Below, piece after piece: positions 46,845-55,914 of a stretch of 64,000 nt of DNA. How positions within the stretch are numbered: position 1 is the stretch's first letter; each line of letters starts with the position of its first letter. Origin of the DNA: Halobacillus shinanisalinarum (GTDB lineage Bacteria; Bacillota; Bacilli; Bacillales; Halobacillaceae); contig NZ_CP095074.1 in NCBI RefSeq assembly GCF_022919835.1, positions 868,001 to 932,000 of the forward strand, read 5' to 3'. The translations under genes were made by a program, and so were the position numbers. The notes below the pieces were generated by a model, which saw only the letters and a list, made by a program, of their open reading frames with translations, made no database searches and was not told the DNA's origin.

Positions 46845-47980
46845 ATGAAGGCTGTTACTTACCAAGGAATTAAGGATGTCAAAGTGAAAGAAGTACCTAA
46901 TGCAACCATTAAAAAAAGGGATATATTTTAGTAAGAATCACAAATACTGCCATCTGTGGATCAGACCTGCATCTAGTCCACGGCATGATCCCCCACTTCC
47001 CTGAAGATTATATCATTGGACATGAACCAATGGGCATTGTTGAAGAAGTCGGCCCAGAAGTCACTAGGGTAAAAAAAGGAGATCGGGTGATCGTACCATT
47101 TAACGTTGCCTGTGGAGAATGTATGTATTGTAAGATGGACCTCGAAAGTCAATGTGATAACTCGAACGAATACGGCGAAGCTGGCGGGTTTTTAGGTTAT
47201 TCCAATACGTTTGGAGGTTTTCCAGGCGGGCAGGCTGAACTCTTACGTGTGCCCTATGGGAACTTCACCCCATTTGTTGTACCAGAGGATGCTGAGCTAG
47301 AAGATGAGAAATTACTGTTCTTATCTGATATCATCCCCACCGCCTACTGGGGGATTGAACAAGCAGAAGTCAAAAAAGATGATACGGTCGTAATCCTCGG
47401 CTGCGGTCCTGTTGGTCTGTTAGCACAAAAATTCGCCTGGATGAAAGGCGCAAAAAGGGTTATTGCCATTTATTATGTAAAATATCGTTTGGAACACGCT
47501 AAGCGCACAAACAAGGTAGAAGTATTTGATTTCTCAAAAACAAAAGACCTTGGCTCCCACATCAAAGAGATTACGGGCGGCGGCGCTGATGCCGTTATTG
47601 ATTGCGTGGGAATGGACGGAAAGAAAAATGTTGCTGAGATGGTTGAGAGTGCTTTGAAACTTCAAGGTGGAGCAATGGGCGCTATTCAATTGGCAAGTAA
47701 AGTCGTACGAAAAGGTGGAACGGTAAGTCTTGTTGGGGTATATGGAACGCGTTATAACCAGTTCCCGCTCGGCGACTTTTTTGCAAGAAACATCACTTTA
47801 AAAATGGGGCAAGCACCAGTGATCCACTTTATGCCCGAATTATATAAAAAGATTAAAAATGAGGAATTTGATCCGACTGATATTATTACACACCGTTTGC
47901 CACTTGATAAAGCAGAGCATGGCTACGATATTTTTGATGAAAAGCATGACGATTGTATAAAAGTTATCTTGCAGCCGTAA
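46845..47980 (+). pseudogene. Zinc-dependent alcohol dehydrogenase (FdhA-like), frameshifted
   Basis: The ATG at 46845 (AAAGGAGAAG upstream) gives MKAVTYQGIKDVKVKEVPNA before a stop at 46929. The rest continues in another frame from LVRITNTAICGSDLHLVHGM through GHEPMGIVEEVGPEV, VPFNVACGECMYCKMDLESQ and the Rossmann motif VILGCGPVGLLAQKFA. One extra A in the run at 46911-46917 joins the parts into about 378 residues, the usual length. Catalytic zinc ligands (CGSD, GHE) and structural zinc cysteines (CGECMYC) are all present. Possibly a sequencing error. Confidence 0.85.
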
Positions 47981-48041
47981 GAAAAGAAATCGTGGATAAA
48001 CGTAGTGTAGTAAGCCACACTAATCCATGGAGGTGTCGGTA

Positions 48042-48176
48042 ATGAGTAAGAAAAGCAATTCAGATAAGAGGAAAGTTAATCCTACTGTTAACAAGCAAGG
48101 ATTAACAGAAGATGTCGCTGATCAACAGCCTGATTCACAGTTAGAACAACGTGCTAAAAGACGAAATACAAAGTAG
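48042..48176 (+). CDS. Small hydrophilic protein
   Basis: The 44-residue product reads MSKKSNSDKRKVNPTVNKQG, then LTEDVADQQPDSQLEQRAKR. GGAGGTGTCGGTA stands before the ATG and a terminator follows immediately. The ribosome binding site and terminator make it credible; composition resembles small sporulation- or stress-associated proteins, but no family is recognised. Confidence 0.6.
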   Translation: MSKKSNSDKRKVNPTVNKQGLTEDVADQQPDSQLEQRAKRRNTK

Positions 48177-48177
48177 A

Positions 48178-48210
48178 ACAAGCTGACTTTCTTAGTCAGC
48201 CTGTTCTTTT
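48178..48210. terminator. Shared terminator of the small gene and the HpaB-type gene
   Basis: GCTGACT/AGTCAGC core within a longer AACAAG/CTGTTC extension and TTTTT on the plus strand; it overlaps the last codons of the convergent gene. Confidence 0.75.
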
Positions 48211-49637
48211 TCCAGCATCTTTTTTACAAAAGCGGTATGTGTATCTGTTTGATAGGTTTGATAAATGATTTGTGATAACCTGATCGGATCACCAAAAAAG
48301 AACCTTTCATACAACGATTGTCTTGAACCAAACCCGCTCATACAAAGATCGAAAGCTAAAGTAAATAGTTCAACACGTTCACGCCCTTTGATCTCAAACC
48401 CTTGCAAATAATGATCTAGTTTACTTCCGATCGATGATTGAAATTGTACCTCTTCTGGGATCGTGACCATCCCGCTTGCTCCAAGCAATTGTATGATCTC
48501 AGTAAATCTCGGGTAACTTTCTTGAAACTGATTAACAGCTACGTAAAGAGGCATCCGCTGTGGAATCATGACCCCTTGAGCGTTACGTGTAGCGTTTTTT
48601 TCTGAGGTAAGTAGTAACGCTTTTGAAGACTCAAGCCCTTTAATAATCTCCGCCACTTTGCTTTGGACGTGCTGATACTCACTTATATTGATCGTGTCCA
48701 CAATCATTTGTGCTAAACCGAGAATAAACTCAGTCTTAATGACCTGTCTTGAAACAATTTGGTGAAGGGTAAACGGAACAAAGTTTCCTTTTGTATAAAA
48801 ATCGTTCGCTGCTTTAATATTGTCATAAAAAAACACGCGTTCCCAAGGTACCAGTACCTCATCAAATACAACGATTGAATCCATCTCTTCAAAACGTGAG
48901 CTAAGTGGTGAATTATAGCTTGAATCATCACCTACAAACGATTTCCTACAGATAAACTTCAGGCCTTCTGTATCACTTGGAATAGAAAAAGCAAACGCAT
49001 GAGCTTTATCCTGTATGCCCGGGGATGAAAATACAATAATCTCATCTGTAATGCCCCCTTGAGTGGCCAGTAGTTTTGCTCCTCTGATAACGAGCCCCTC
49101 TTCGATTCGTTTAACTACTCGAGCATTGGTTACATCTTCTTCTATGAATGCCAATTTTGAACGATTATTTTGAGGGTTTACGAATGTATGTGTAAAGGAT
49201 AAATCGTGTGAGCAGGCATACTCATAAAACCTTTTTAGACGCTCCGGGAAACAATTCTGTTCACCTTCCAGGACATGCACTGAACTCGCAAAGGCAGCCA
49301 AAACTGTATTCATATAATCCGGGCTTCTACCCATTAACCCTGCTGAATGTCGGGCCCAAACTTGAACCATTTCCCTTCGCCGCTCAAGATCAGCTCGTGT
49401 TTTAGGAATTAAATAGGACATTCCTATACGTTCCTCATCAGAAGTAAGAGCATACGTCATCTTGTCCTGTAATCTCGTTACGTGTTGTAAATCATATAAT
49501 TCGGCCTGACTTTTTATGATTCCCCGAAAAGCTGGGTGCTCGGAAATCTCCCCCTTTATCCGTTCTCCTTTAATCCATACATCTGTTTTCAACTGATTTA
49601 TGCTTTTTTTGTACTGATCCCCTGTTCGCACTCCCAT
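48192..49637 (-). CDS. HpaB-type 4-hydroxyphenylacetate 3-monooxygenase family protein
   Basis: The 481-residue product matches the large flavin-dependent HpaB/HpaH family: GRSPDYMNTVLAAFASSVHV, THTFVNPQNNRSK, VIRGAKLLATQGGITDEIIV, VLVPWERVFFYDNI and IQLLGASGMVTIPEE. Such enzymes hydroxylate phenols using reduced flavin from a separate reductase. No HpaC-like reductase is adjacent, so the substrate stays unknown. AAGGGGTGATGAT precedes the ATG. Confidence 0.88.
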   Translation of the reverse strand: MGVRTGDQYKKSINQLKTDVWIKGERIKGEISEHPAFRGIIKSQAELYDLQHVTRLQDKMTYALTSDEERIGMSYLIPKTRADLERRREMVQVWARHSAGLMGRSPDYMNTVLAAFASSVHVLEGEQNCFPERLKRFYEYACSHDLSFTHTFVNPQNNRSKLAFIEEDVTNARVVKRIEEGLVIRGAKLLATQGGITDEIIVFSSPGIQDKAHAFAFSIPSDTEGLKFICRKSFVGDDSSYNSPLSSRFEEMDSIVVFDEVLVPWERVFFYDNIKAANDFYTKGNFVPFTLHQIVSRQVIKTEFILGLAQMIVDTINISEYQHVQSKVAEIIKGLESSKALLLTSEKNATRNAQGVMIPQRMPLYVAVNQFQESYPRFTEIIQLLGASGMVTIPEEVQFQSSIGSKLDHYLQGFEIKGRERVELFTLAFDLCMSGFGSRQSLYERFFFGDPIRLSQIIYQTYQTDTHTAFVKKMLEKEQAD

Positions 49638-49730
49638 ATCATCACCCCTTCGTTCGATCCCATGAAGTTCGTTATCTGTTTCATTTTATGATTAGGTGGA
49701 TAGAGTGTGCCTAGCAGGGTGAAACAGCAA

Positions 49731-49761
49731 GTAAGGCTCACCTCAAGTCGGTGAGCCTTAC
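49731..49761 (-). terminator. Hairpin after aceA
   Basis: Perfect 12-bp stem GTAAGGCTCACC/GGTGAGCCTTAC with 7-nt loop, 4 bases past the isocitrate lyase stop; the T-run is weak. Confidence 0.7.
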
Positions 49762-49764
49762 TAC

Positions 49765-51060
49765 TTAGGATTGCGTTACTGTCTCATTTTTAAATTGTTC
49801 AGATTCGGTTGATCCTTTTAATGCTGTTGTAGAAGATGTCCCCCCTGTCACGACTTGGGCCACTTCATCAAAATAACCTGTGCCTACCTCACGCTGATGA
49901 CGAGTCGCGGAATAACCGTAACGCTCACTGGCAAACTCTGCTTGCTGCAGCTCAGAATAGGCCTCCATTCCGCGATCTTTATACTGGCGGGCAAGCTCAA
50001 ACATCCCGTGATTAAGGGCATGGAAGCCAGCCAATGTGACGAACTGGAATTTATAGCCCATTTCACCTAACTTTTGCTGAAAATGAGCAATTGTCGCATC
50101 ATCAAGTTTATGCTTCCAATTAAAGGATGGCGAACAGTTATAGGCTAAGAGCTTTCCTGGAAACTTTTCATGAATCGCTTCGGCGAACCGTTTAGCTTCA
50201 TCTAAATTCGGCTCCGATGTCTCGCACCATACCAAATCGGCATAAGGGGCATAGGCCAATCCACGAGCAATTGCTTGATCAATGCCCGCTTTTGTTTTGA
50301 AAAATCCTTCTGGTGTCCGTTCACCTGTCATAAATTCCCCATCAATTGGGTCAACGTCACTCGTAATTAAGTCGGCGGCATTTGCATCCGTACGGGCAAT
50401 GATAATGGTTGGGACACCCATGGTATCAGCGGCAAACCTAGCTGAAATTAAGTTCCGTACAGCTGTCTGTGTTGGCAGAAGTACCTTTCCCCCAAGGTGT
50501 CCACATTTTTTTTCTGAGGAAAGTTGGTCCTCGAAATGGACAGCAGCTGCCCCAGCTTCAATCATCCCCTTCATTAGTTCAAAAACGTTCAGCTGCCCGC
50601 CAAACCCTGCTTCCGCATCAGCAACGATCGGAGCAAACCAATCTGTCTCATTGTTTCCTTCCATGTGATGAATTTGATCCGCGCGCTGCAGAGCCTGGTT
50701 AATACGTTTGACCACCTGTGGAACGCTGTTAGCTGGATATAAACTTTGGTCTGGATACATGTGTCCAGACAAATTGGCATCTGCCGCTACCTGCCAGCCG
50801 CTTAAGTAAATTGCCTTTAATCCTGCTTTAACTTGCTGCATAGCTTGATTTCCGGTCAGTGCCCCAAGTGCATGAACATACTCTTCTTCGTGAAGCAGTT
50901 TCCACAGTTTTTCTGACCCTTTTTCAGCTAATGTGTGTTGTATATCTATAGATCCCCTAAGGCGAATAACATCTTCCGCTTCATACGGCCTTGTTACCCC
51001 TTCCCATCTGTCTGATTGTTCCCATTGTTGATGTAAGTTTTCAACGCGCTCATTCCCCAT
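49765..51060 (-). CDS. aceA: Isocitrate lyase
   Basis: The 431-residue enzyme splits isocitrate to glyoxylate and succinate, the entry to the glyoxylate bypass for growth on fatty acids or acetate. The catalytic loop [14 protein letters not shown] holds Cys186. Other motifs: [55 protein letters not shown] malate synthase gene is not in the window. It fits the fad operon at 24-29 kb in carbon use. A paired palindrome lies 85-140 bases upstream. Confidence 0.96.
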   Translation of the reverse strand: MGNERVENLHQQWEQSDRWEGVTRPYEAEDVIRLRGSIDIQHTLAEKGSEKLWKLLHEEEYVHALGALTGNQAMQQVKAGLKAIYLSGWQVAADANLSGHMYPDQSLYPANSVPQVVKRINQALQRADQIHHMEGNNETDWFAPIVADAEAGFGGQLNVFELMKGMIEAGAAAVHFEDQLSSEKKCGHLGGKVLLPTQTAVRNLISARFAADTMGVPTIIIARTDANAADLITSDVDPIDGEFMTGERTPEGFFKTKAGIDQAIARGLAYAPYADLVWCETSEPNLDEAKRFAEAIHEKFPGKLLAYNCSPSFNWKHKLDDATIAHFQQKLGEMGYKFQFVTLAGFHALNHGMFELARQYKDRGMEAYSELQQAEFASERYGYSATRHQREVGTGYFDEVAQVVTGGTSSTTALKGSTESEQFKNETVTQS

Positions 51061-51145
51061 AGTAATTCCTCCTTGTAGTTTTGCACTAGATTCCTAATTT
51101 AAGTTCATGCACGATACCCCTGGCTGACTTCATCTGCACTCCCCA

Positions 51146-51201
51146 CCCTTATTGTTATATACCATAAGTTATTTTCAATGAATGTTATATAACAATAAGG
51201 G
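51146..51201. promoter_or_regulatory. Long inverted repeat upstream of aceA, probable operator
   Basis: CCCTTATTGTTATAT (51146-51160) and ATATAACAATAAGGG (51187-51201) are perfect 15-bp arms. Each arm also centres its own smaller palindrome on GTTATATAAC or GTTATATACC. A-rich sequence follows on the plus side, so it is not a terminator. Confidence 0.5.
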
Positions 51202-51209
51202 CAAAAAAA

Positions 51210-51338
51210 TTATTCTTCCTCTTTCTTAGCAAGACAATGGTTACACTCCATCATATATGTGTAGTTGCCCCCCTCTATCTCCGCACCACACTGCGGGCAA
51301 GGTATTCCAACTGTTTGTCGCGTTTGATTCGTTTTCAT
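51210..51338 (-). CDS. YhfH-like zinc-ribbon mini-protein
   Basis: The 42-residue product has two CxxC knuckles: GIPCPQCGAEIEGGNYTYMM then ECNHCLAKKEEE. This is the YhfH pattern of Bacillaceae mini zinc ribbons. AAAGGAGGAAGTAAA precedes the ATG. It lies upstream of aceA on the same strand with the operator-like repeat between them. Function unknown. Confidence 0.75.
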   Translation of the reverse strand: MKTNQTRQTVGIPCPQCGAEIEGGNYTYMMECNHCLAKKEEE

Positions 51339-51352
51339 TTTACTTCCTCCTT

Positions 51353-51390
51353 TTTTATAACAGAATTCAGTTTGTTTATCTGTTATAAAA
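51353..51390. promoter_or_regulatory. Inverted repeat upstream of the zinc-ribbon gene
   Basis: TTTTATAACAGA/TCTGTTATAAAA, 12-bp perfect arms 14 bases apart, just upstream of the ribosome binding site. The TGTTATAAAAC core resembles the GTTATATAAC core of the aceA repeat. Confidence 0.5.
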
Positions 51391-51575
51391 CAGTTTACGA
51401 TGGATAGGACGGAAATGCAACCGTTAATTTGAATTTTTAAAAAATTAGGTTATCTATACTATTAAAAATGGCCGCCTCCTGGTAGTGGAGCGGACATTTT
51501 TTATAAACAACAAATTTATATGCACGACTTAGTGGGGTATTTGCGTAACTAACTCGTTTTATGCACGATTTAAAG

Positions 51576-51921
51576 CTATATATGTGTATTTTCCAATCTA
51601 TCTACCCTCCCCTTATTGATCCCTTCATGTGGCAAGTTCATTGATTTTAGAATAGTTGTAGCCTGATTCCTGGAAAGCAATCTGAGGAAATCACGCAAAT
51701 CTATATTTGTTATAGTCTGGGGATATGTGCATCACTCGATTCACACCCACATACCGGACACCCACCAGCATGCATATTTCCATTCCATTGCAAGCCTCAT
51801 ACATCCTGGACAATGCACACCTGTCAAAATTGATATCATAATACCCGAGAATATCTACTTCAGCTGGTTCATGACAATCGATTATCTTCATGCATATCTG
51901 TTCTATTACAGATAAAGTCAT
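51576..51921 (-). pseudogene. C-terminal relic of a NERD-domain protein
   Basis: Across three frames the minus strand reads GVHCPGCMRLAMEWKYACW, then GCPVCGCESSDAH, then ITNIDLRDFLRLLSRNQATT, ILKSMNLPHEGINKG. The double CxxC knuckle followed by ITN-x-x-x-R-x-FL is what I recall from the C-terminus of nuclease-related-domain (NERD) proteins of Bacillaceae. At least two frameshifts and no start make it a decayed fragment. Confidence 0.45.
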
Positions 51922-52216
51922 TATTTTTTTACTGTACTTACTTGGAAGGTAAACACATGCAGGACTGAATCATTCAAAGTATCAATGAGCGTAGAATTTT
52001 TATTAATCGCGACAAGGCGTTAATGTCAGGAGGATTTCGTGGGGAATAATTTTCAATGAGAGGGCACTTAGTGCGATAATCGGGGTTTCTCCTTAATATA
52101 GCTTCTAGTTTCAACAGCTTCTGCGGCTAATTCCTTTCTTTTTTAATCATTAATTCAACTCCCTGAATCAATTTCATAATTTAAGCCCCTTCTGCCCCAA
52201 GGGATTCAAAACGCAA
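51922..52216. other. Gap with no recognisable gene
   Basis: AT-rich sequence without a supported frame or hairpin; it leads into the long repeat at 52217. Confidence 0.4.
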
Positions 52217-53000
52217 AAAAGGAAGTACCTCCCCAAATCTAGTCAAGTAGGAAATTTGAAATCATTTTTATTAGGTTAAAGACAGTAATCTGGAAGACTC
52301 CATCTCGAGATAGGTTTCCGTTTCCTTGGGTGGAGAAGGAGGTCCGGGGAAATCACTCGCTTTCCGTAGGCATGCGCTGAGTCTCCTCGGACTCCGTCCT
52401 CCGGGGTCTCACCTGTCATGTTCATCCCACAGGAGTCTCGCAATTTCCCGGACCTCCTTGTGTTTGTGAGAAGAACGGAAACACTCCAGGTTCACGTCAC
52501 CCAAAACGACAGAAAAACTTCTTATCAGAGAGCTGAAAATCTCTGTGACGCGGTTATTATGCTACATCATGGTGGGTAAAATCCTCTGAACATCGGAGAC
52601 TCATTCGGAATACGAATGGCTCCGTTTGAGGAAACGGCGAGATCCCGGAAGGCTTCGCCTGAGGAGGCTTGCTGTTTAGATAATGTTCGGCTAAAACCTA
52701 ATAGAGGAAGTTCGACTAAGTTCGGCACGTCCTGTGCCAACGTCGAACGACCCCACGTCGTGTGGGGCCGCAGGAAAGCGAGTCGTTTCCCAGCCACCCC
52801 GAGCTCTCATACCATAACGGAGCTAAGTCTCCAGGATAAGGGGGGCGATGTGAAGCAACATGGATAGAAACTGATCCAATTTCTTTATAAATCGGAAACT
52901 AAAATCTGCTGGATAAGAATTCAGTTTGAACCTTTTTAGAAAAGAGCCTTATATTCTGCCAATCTTTGACGTTTTAAAAAAGCAATTATGAAATTGATTC
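52217..53000 (+). repeat. Long non-coding repeat, left copy
   Basis: About 0.78 kb. The reverse complement of the window's right end (63355-64000) matches it along its length, e.g. AATCTAGTCAAGTAGGAA, AGGTTTCCGTTTCCTTGG, ACTCCGTCCTCCGGGGTCTC, CAGATTTTAGTTT-region and CAGTTTGAACC. It carries the GACTCC...GGTGAGACCCC...GAGGAGGCT...GGAAAGCGAG signature known from widespread Bacillaceae repeats. This copy has an extra 165-bp block (about 52628-52790) that contains a second degenerate version of the same signature and the 44-nt module at 52726. Confidence 0.8.
52726..52769. repeat. 44-nt two-hairpin module
   Basis: Hairpins GGCAC/GTGCC and CCCCAC/GTGGGG in tandem. A sister module is at 36239-36282 in the long MITE copy, with different stem bases but the same layout. 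Confidence 0.55.
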
Positions 53001-53067
53001 CCCTTTATAAGATTAATATTATTATTCCTAAACGACTTTTTTCCTGCATCAAAATCCGGTTCTAATT

Positions 53068-53100
53068 TAAAAAAGCCCACCCAACTAGGGCAGGCTTTCA
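53068..53100 (-). terminator. Terminator of the aldo/keto reductase gene
   Basis: AAAGCCTGCCC/GGTGGGCTTT-type imperfect stem followed by TTTTT on the minus strand. Confidence 0.7.
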
Positions 53101-53104
53101 TCAC

Positions 53105-54037
53105 TTATGAGAATATCTTATCAATCTGGTTCACTTCATCATCCGTAAGCTTAACATCCAATGTCCGCAAATTATCAACAACCTGGTCTTTCCGCTTCGC
53201 CCCAGGAATGATTGCGTCAACGGAATCACGGGTTAAATACCAGGCAAGCACAACATGGGGAACCTTCACACCTTTAGATTCTGCAATATCACGGACTTTC
53301 TCTACTTTTTCCAGATTCCGTACAAACTCTTCACCTTGGAAAAGAGGGTTTTCCACACGAATGTCATCAAATGTTGAGTTTTTATCATACTTACCTGCTA
53401 ACAAACCTGATGCCAGCGGAAAATAGGGAACGAAAGTAATATCATTCGCCGCTGTATAGGGAAGCAATTCTTGTTCTGCCCCACGCTTGAACAAATTGTA
53501 TTCTGACTGAATTACATCAACGTAACCGTCTTTGTTCGCTTCTTTCAACTGATCCACAGAAAAGTTGGACACCCCAATCGAGCGTATTTTACCGGCATCC
53601 TTCAATTCCTTCAACGCACCTACAGCTTCATCCTTAGGCGTTTCTTCATCGGGAAAATGAATATAGAACAAATCAATATAATCCGTCTGCAGCCGTTTCA
53701 GGCTAGAGTCCACCGCTTCTTTTAAAAAGGCAGGCGAGTTATTAAACACAACGTCATCGCCCTTAAATTGATGAGCTCCTTTTGTTGCAAGGACAATCTC
53801 ATCACGTTTCCCGTGTTCCTTCACTACTTGTCCTGTCAGCTCTTCTGAACGTTCTGGGCCATAAATAAACGCTGTGTCCAGAAAATTTATGCCATGATCA
53901 ATTGCTGTACGAACAACATTCTTGCCTGCTTCTTCATCTAAATCAGGATATAAATTATGTCCGCCCACCGCATTTGTGCCAAGGCCAATAGGATTCACTT
54001 TTAGATCAGATTTACCTAAACGTATATGTTGTACCAT
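53105..54037 (-). CDS. Aldo/keto reductase
   Basis: The 310-residue TIM-barrel oxidoreductase starts [20 protein letters not shown] at 54037 (AAAGGA 9 bases before; the earlier ATG abuts it). Catalytic tetrad: Asp in FLDTAFIYG, Tyr in the same segment, Lys in [10 protein letters not shown], His in [13 protein letters not shown]-binding residues lie in [15 protein letters not shown]. It is downstream of the siderophore operon, 69 bases past its last stop, but has its own ribosome binding site. Substrate unknown; it resembles YhdN/IolS-type enzymes. Confidence 0.92.
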   Translation of the reverse strand: MVQHIRLGKSDLKVNPIGLGTNAVGGHNLYPDLDEEAGKNVVRTAIDHGINFLDTAFIYGPERSEELTGQVVKEHGKRDEIVLATKGAHQFKGDDVVFNNSPAFLKEAVDSSLKRLQTDYIDLFYIHFPDEETPKDEAVGALKELKDAGKIRSIGVSNFSVDQLKEANKDGYVDVIQSEYNLFKRGAEQELLPYTAANDITFVPYFPLASGLLAGKYDKNSTFDDIRVENPLFQGEEFVRNLEKVEKVRDIAESKGVKVPHVVLAWYLTRDSVDAIIPGAKRKDQVVDNLRTLDVKLTDDEVNQIDKIFS

Positions 54038-54114
54038 TGTTTTCATTCCTTTCTGAAATAATAGGACACATAATACGGTCTACCACCTTTTTACAAAAGT
54101 GAAACCTTTTGATA

Positions 54115-55914
54115 TTATTTTACCGATAAATGAGCCAAAGCGTTTGTCACTTTTCCAAACTCGGAGGCATGGGGTCGATCCTCGCCATCTTCGTATCCGT
54201 AGTCAATCATGCGGTTACGATTTAAACACAGCTTAGTAAACTCCTCTTTAAAAAAGTCAAACAGTTTGAAACGTTCTTCCAATTGAGGAAACTTATTTTG
54301 ATAATCAGTAATCGCACGAGTTAATTTATCCCAGAACTCCCTTTCAGATAATAACTGGTGGTTGTCCATAATAGAGGCCAAATAACGTAAATGACAAATG
54401 AATAACCCTGTAAAAATAAACTGAGTCAACCCTTCCGGCGGTTCACTTCTAAGTACTTGCTTAAGCTCATCTGTCAGCCCATACAACTCCTCAAAAGGCT
54501 GGTCACTAATATTGACATCATCAACAAAATCTTTGACGGCTAAACGATGAGGTTTATGATCTTTTAATACTAAGATGGTATTTTGACCGTGCGGGGAAAA
54601 TACCGTCCCATATTGATACAGAAAGTGTAGAAGCGGCTCCATTACTACTTGGAACAAATCATCCATCCACTTGTCTGCAGATAGATCGGAGTTCTCAATT
54701 AAACTTTGTATAAAAGGCTTTCCCTGTTTATCTTCATGAAGCAAAGCAGCTAACGTGATGGCCTGCTCTCCTTCTTCAAGGTATGAATATATGCTCTCTC
54801 TAAAAATGACTCCCAGCATTTCATGGTACTGATAAGGGGCTTGCTTGACCTGATCATAATAATGATGGTCGACATTGATACTGGCAATTTCACCTGGCAG
54901 AATCACCCGGCATTTATTCTTTAAAAACGAATCTTTCTCATAAATACCTTTTATGAATTCAGTAATTTGTGGGGCAATGACTGTCCGCTCGGAAGGGAGC
55001 CCCCTGTAGACGAGAGTATTTAAAATACTCATCGGCAGCTTGACATGGTTTTTCATATGATTGGATTGATTTACTAATGTTCGAATTGACTGCTGCGGTA
55101 AATAGTTATCCTTTCCCTCGCCTATTGGAATAATATACTCATTCGCTATATCTTCAGCGAACTGTTGAATAATCACATTTTTCCATTGCCATACGTGAAC
55201 TGGCATAAAGTAGTAATCCTCTGATTGAACCCCGTATTTCGTTAACTCACTCGTAAATTGTTCTTTTTCATGAGTGGAAAGCTCTTGATCAATAAGAGCT
55301 TCATAGGAAAGGCTCTGAACAGAAAGAAAGCTTGCCCTTCTGCGATGAACAGCGATCCAGAGTAATTTTACTTCCTGCTGTTGTTCAGGAGCGTAAGCTA
55401 AATAGTCATCATAACCAAATCCGATTCGTCCTTTGTTGTACGTAATCCAGGGGTGACCCGTCATTTCCCCCTCAAGCCACGCATAGTCTTCATGTATTAA
55501 TTGATCAGAGCTTGGTGACTCTTCCCTTGCAATATGGGCATCAGCCAACAATGTGTGGTTTAGTTCTTTGATTAAATGACTGACCGTTTCGGGTGACATG
55601 GCAATCAACTGCTGTAGATCAAGGAGAAACTCAATCGCACTCACAGCCTCTTTTACATCTCCATCTTCCACGATTTCAATAGAATCTGCTCGAACATCGA
55701 AACTATCAAAATATCGTTTTTTCACTAGAAATTGATAGGACTTATGTTGGTTAATAACGAGTCTATATGCTGTAAGGTCACTTTCAGAAATAACCTGGGG
55801 CTGAATCATATCCTCATACATATATTCAGAAATCATCTTTGCTAAAAGCTGTTTGTTCACTTGCCCCCATCGTTCCTTATTCAAAATTCCTTTTAATTTA
55901 TCCTTGTATAACAT
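54115..55914 (-). CDS. rhbF: IucA/IucC-type siderophore synthetase (RhbF-like)
   Basis: The 599-residue NIS synthetase condenses a carboxylate of citrate with the hydroxamate amine using ATP. Motifs: EGEMTGHPWITYNKGRIGFG, FMPVHVWQWKN, TLVNQSNHMKNHVKLPMSIL, FSPHGQNTILVLKDHKPHRL and VKDFVDDVNIS. It probably adds the second N-hydroxy-N-acetyl-diaminopropane to complete the siderophore, by analogy to RhbF. Last gene of the operon; it overlaps rhbE by 17 bp. Confidence 0.92.
   Translation of the reverse strand: MLYKDKLKGILNKERWGQVNKQLLAKMISEYMYEDMIQPQVISESDLTAYRLVINQHKSYQFLVKKRYFDSFDVRADSIEIVEDGDVKEAVSAIEFLLDLQQLIAMSPETVSHLIKELNHTLLADAHIAREESPSSDQLIHEDYAWLEGEMTGHPWITYNKGRIGFGYDDYLAYAPEQQQEVKLLWIAVHRRRASFLSVQSLSYEALIDQELSTHEKEQFTSELTKYGVQSEDYYFMPVHVWQWKNVIIQQFAEDIANEYIIPIGEGKDNYLPQQSIRTLVNQSNHMKNHVKLPMSILNTLVYRGLPSERTVIAPQITEFIKGIYEKDSFLKNKCRVILPGEIASINVDHHYYDQVKQAPYQYHEMLGVIFRESIYSYLEEGEQAITLAALLHEDKQGKPFIQSLIENSDLSADKWMDDLFQVVMEPLLHFLYQYGTVFSPHGQNTILVLKDHKPHRLAVKDFVDDVNISDQPFEELYGLTDELKQVLRSEPPEGLTQFIFTGLFICHLRYLASIMDNHQLLSEREFWDKLTRAITDYQNKFPQLEERFKLFDFFKEEFTKLCLNRNRMIDYGYEDGEDRPHASEFGKVTNALAHLSVK

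Noticed and set aside
51146..51201. Transcription terminator upstream of aceA
   Set aside because: The stem is followed by A-rich sequence on the plus strand and preceded, not followed, by T on the minus strand; an operator is more likely.
51691..51921. 76-codon intact frame as a separate small gene
   Set aside because: The recognisable zinc-knuckle and ITN motifs lie in the other frames of the same strand; this frame is a by-product of a decayed NERD-type gene.
52567..52867. Overlapping 76- and 83-codon frames inside the left long repeat
   Set aside because: They lie wholly in a repeat whose right copy does not conserve the frames, and they lack ribosome binding sites.
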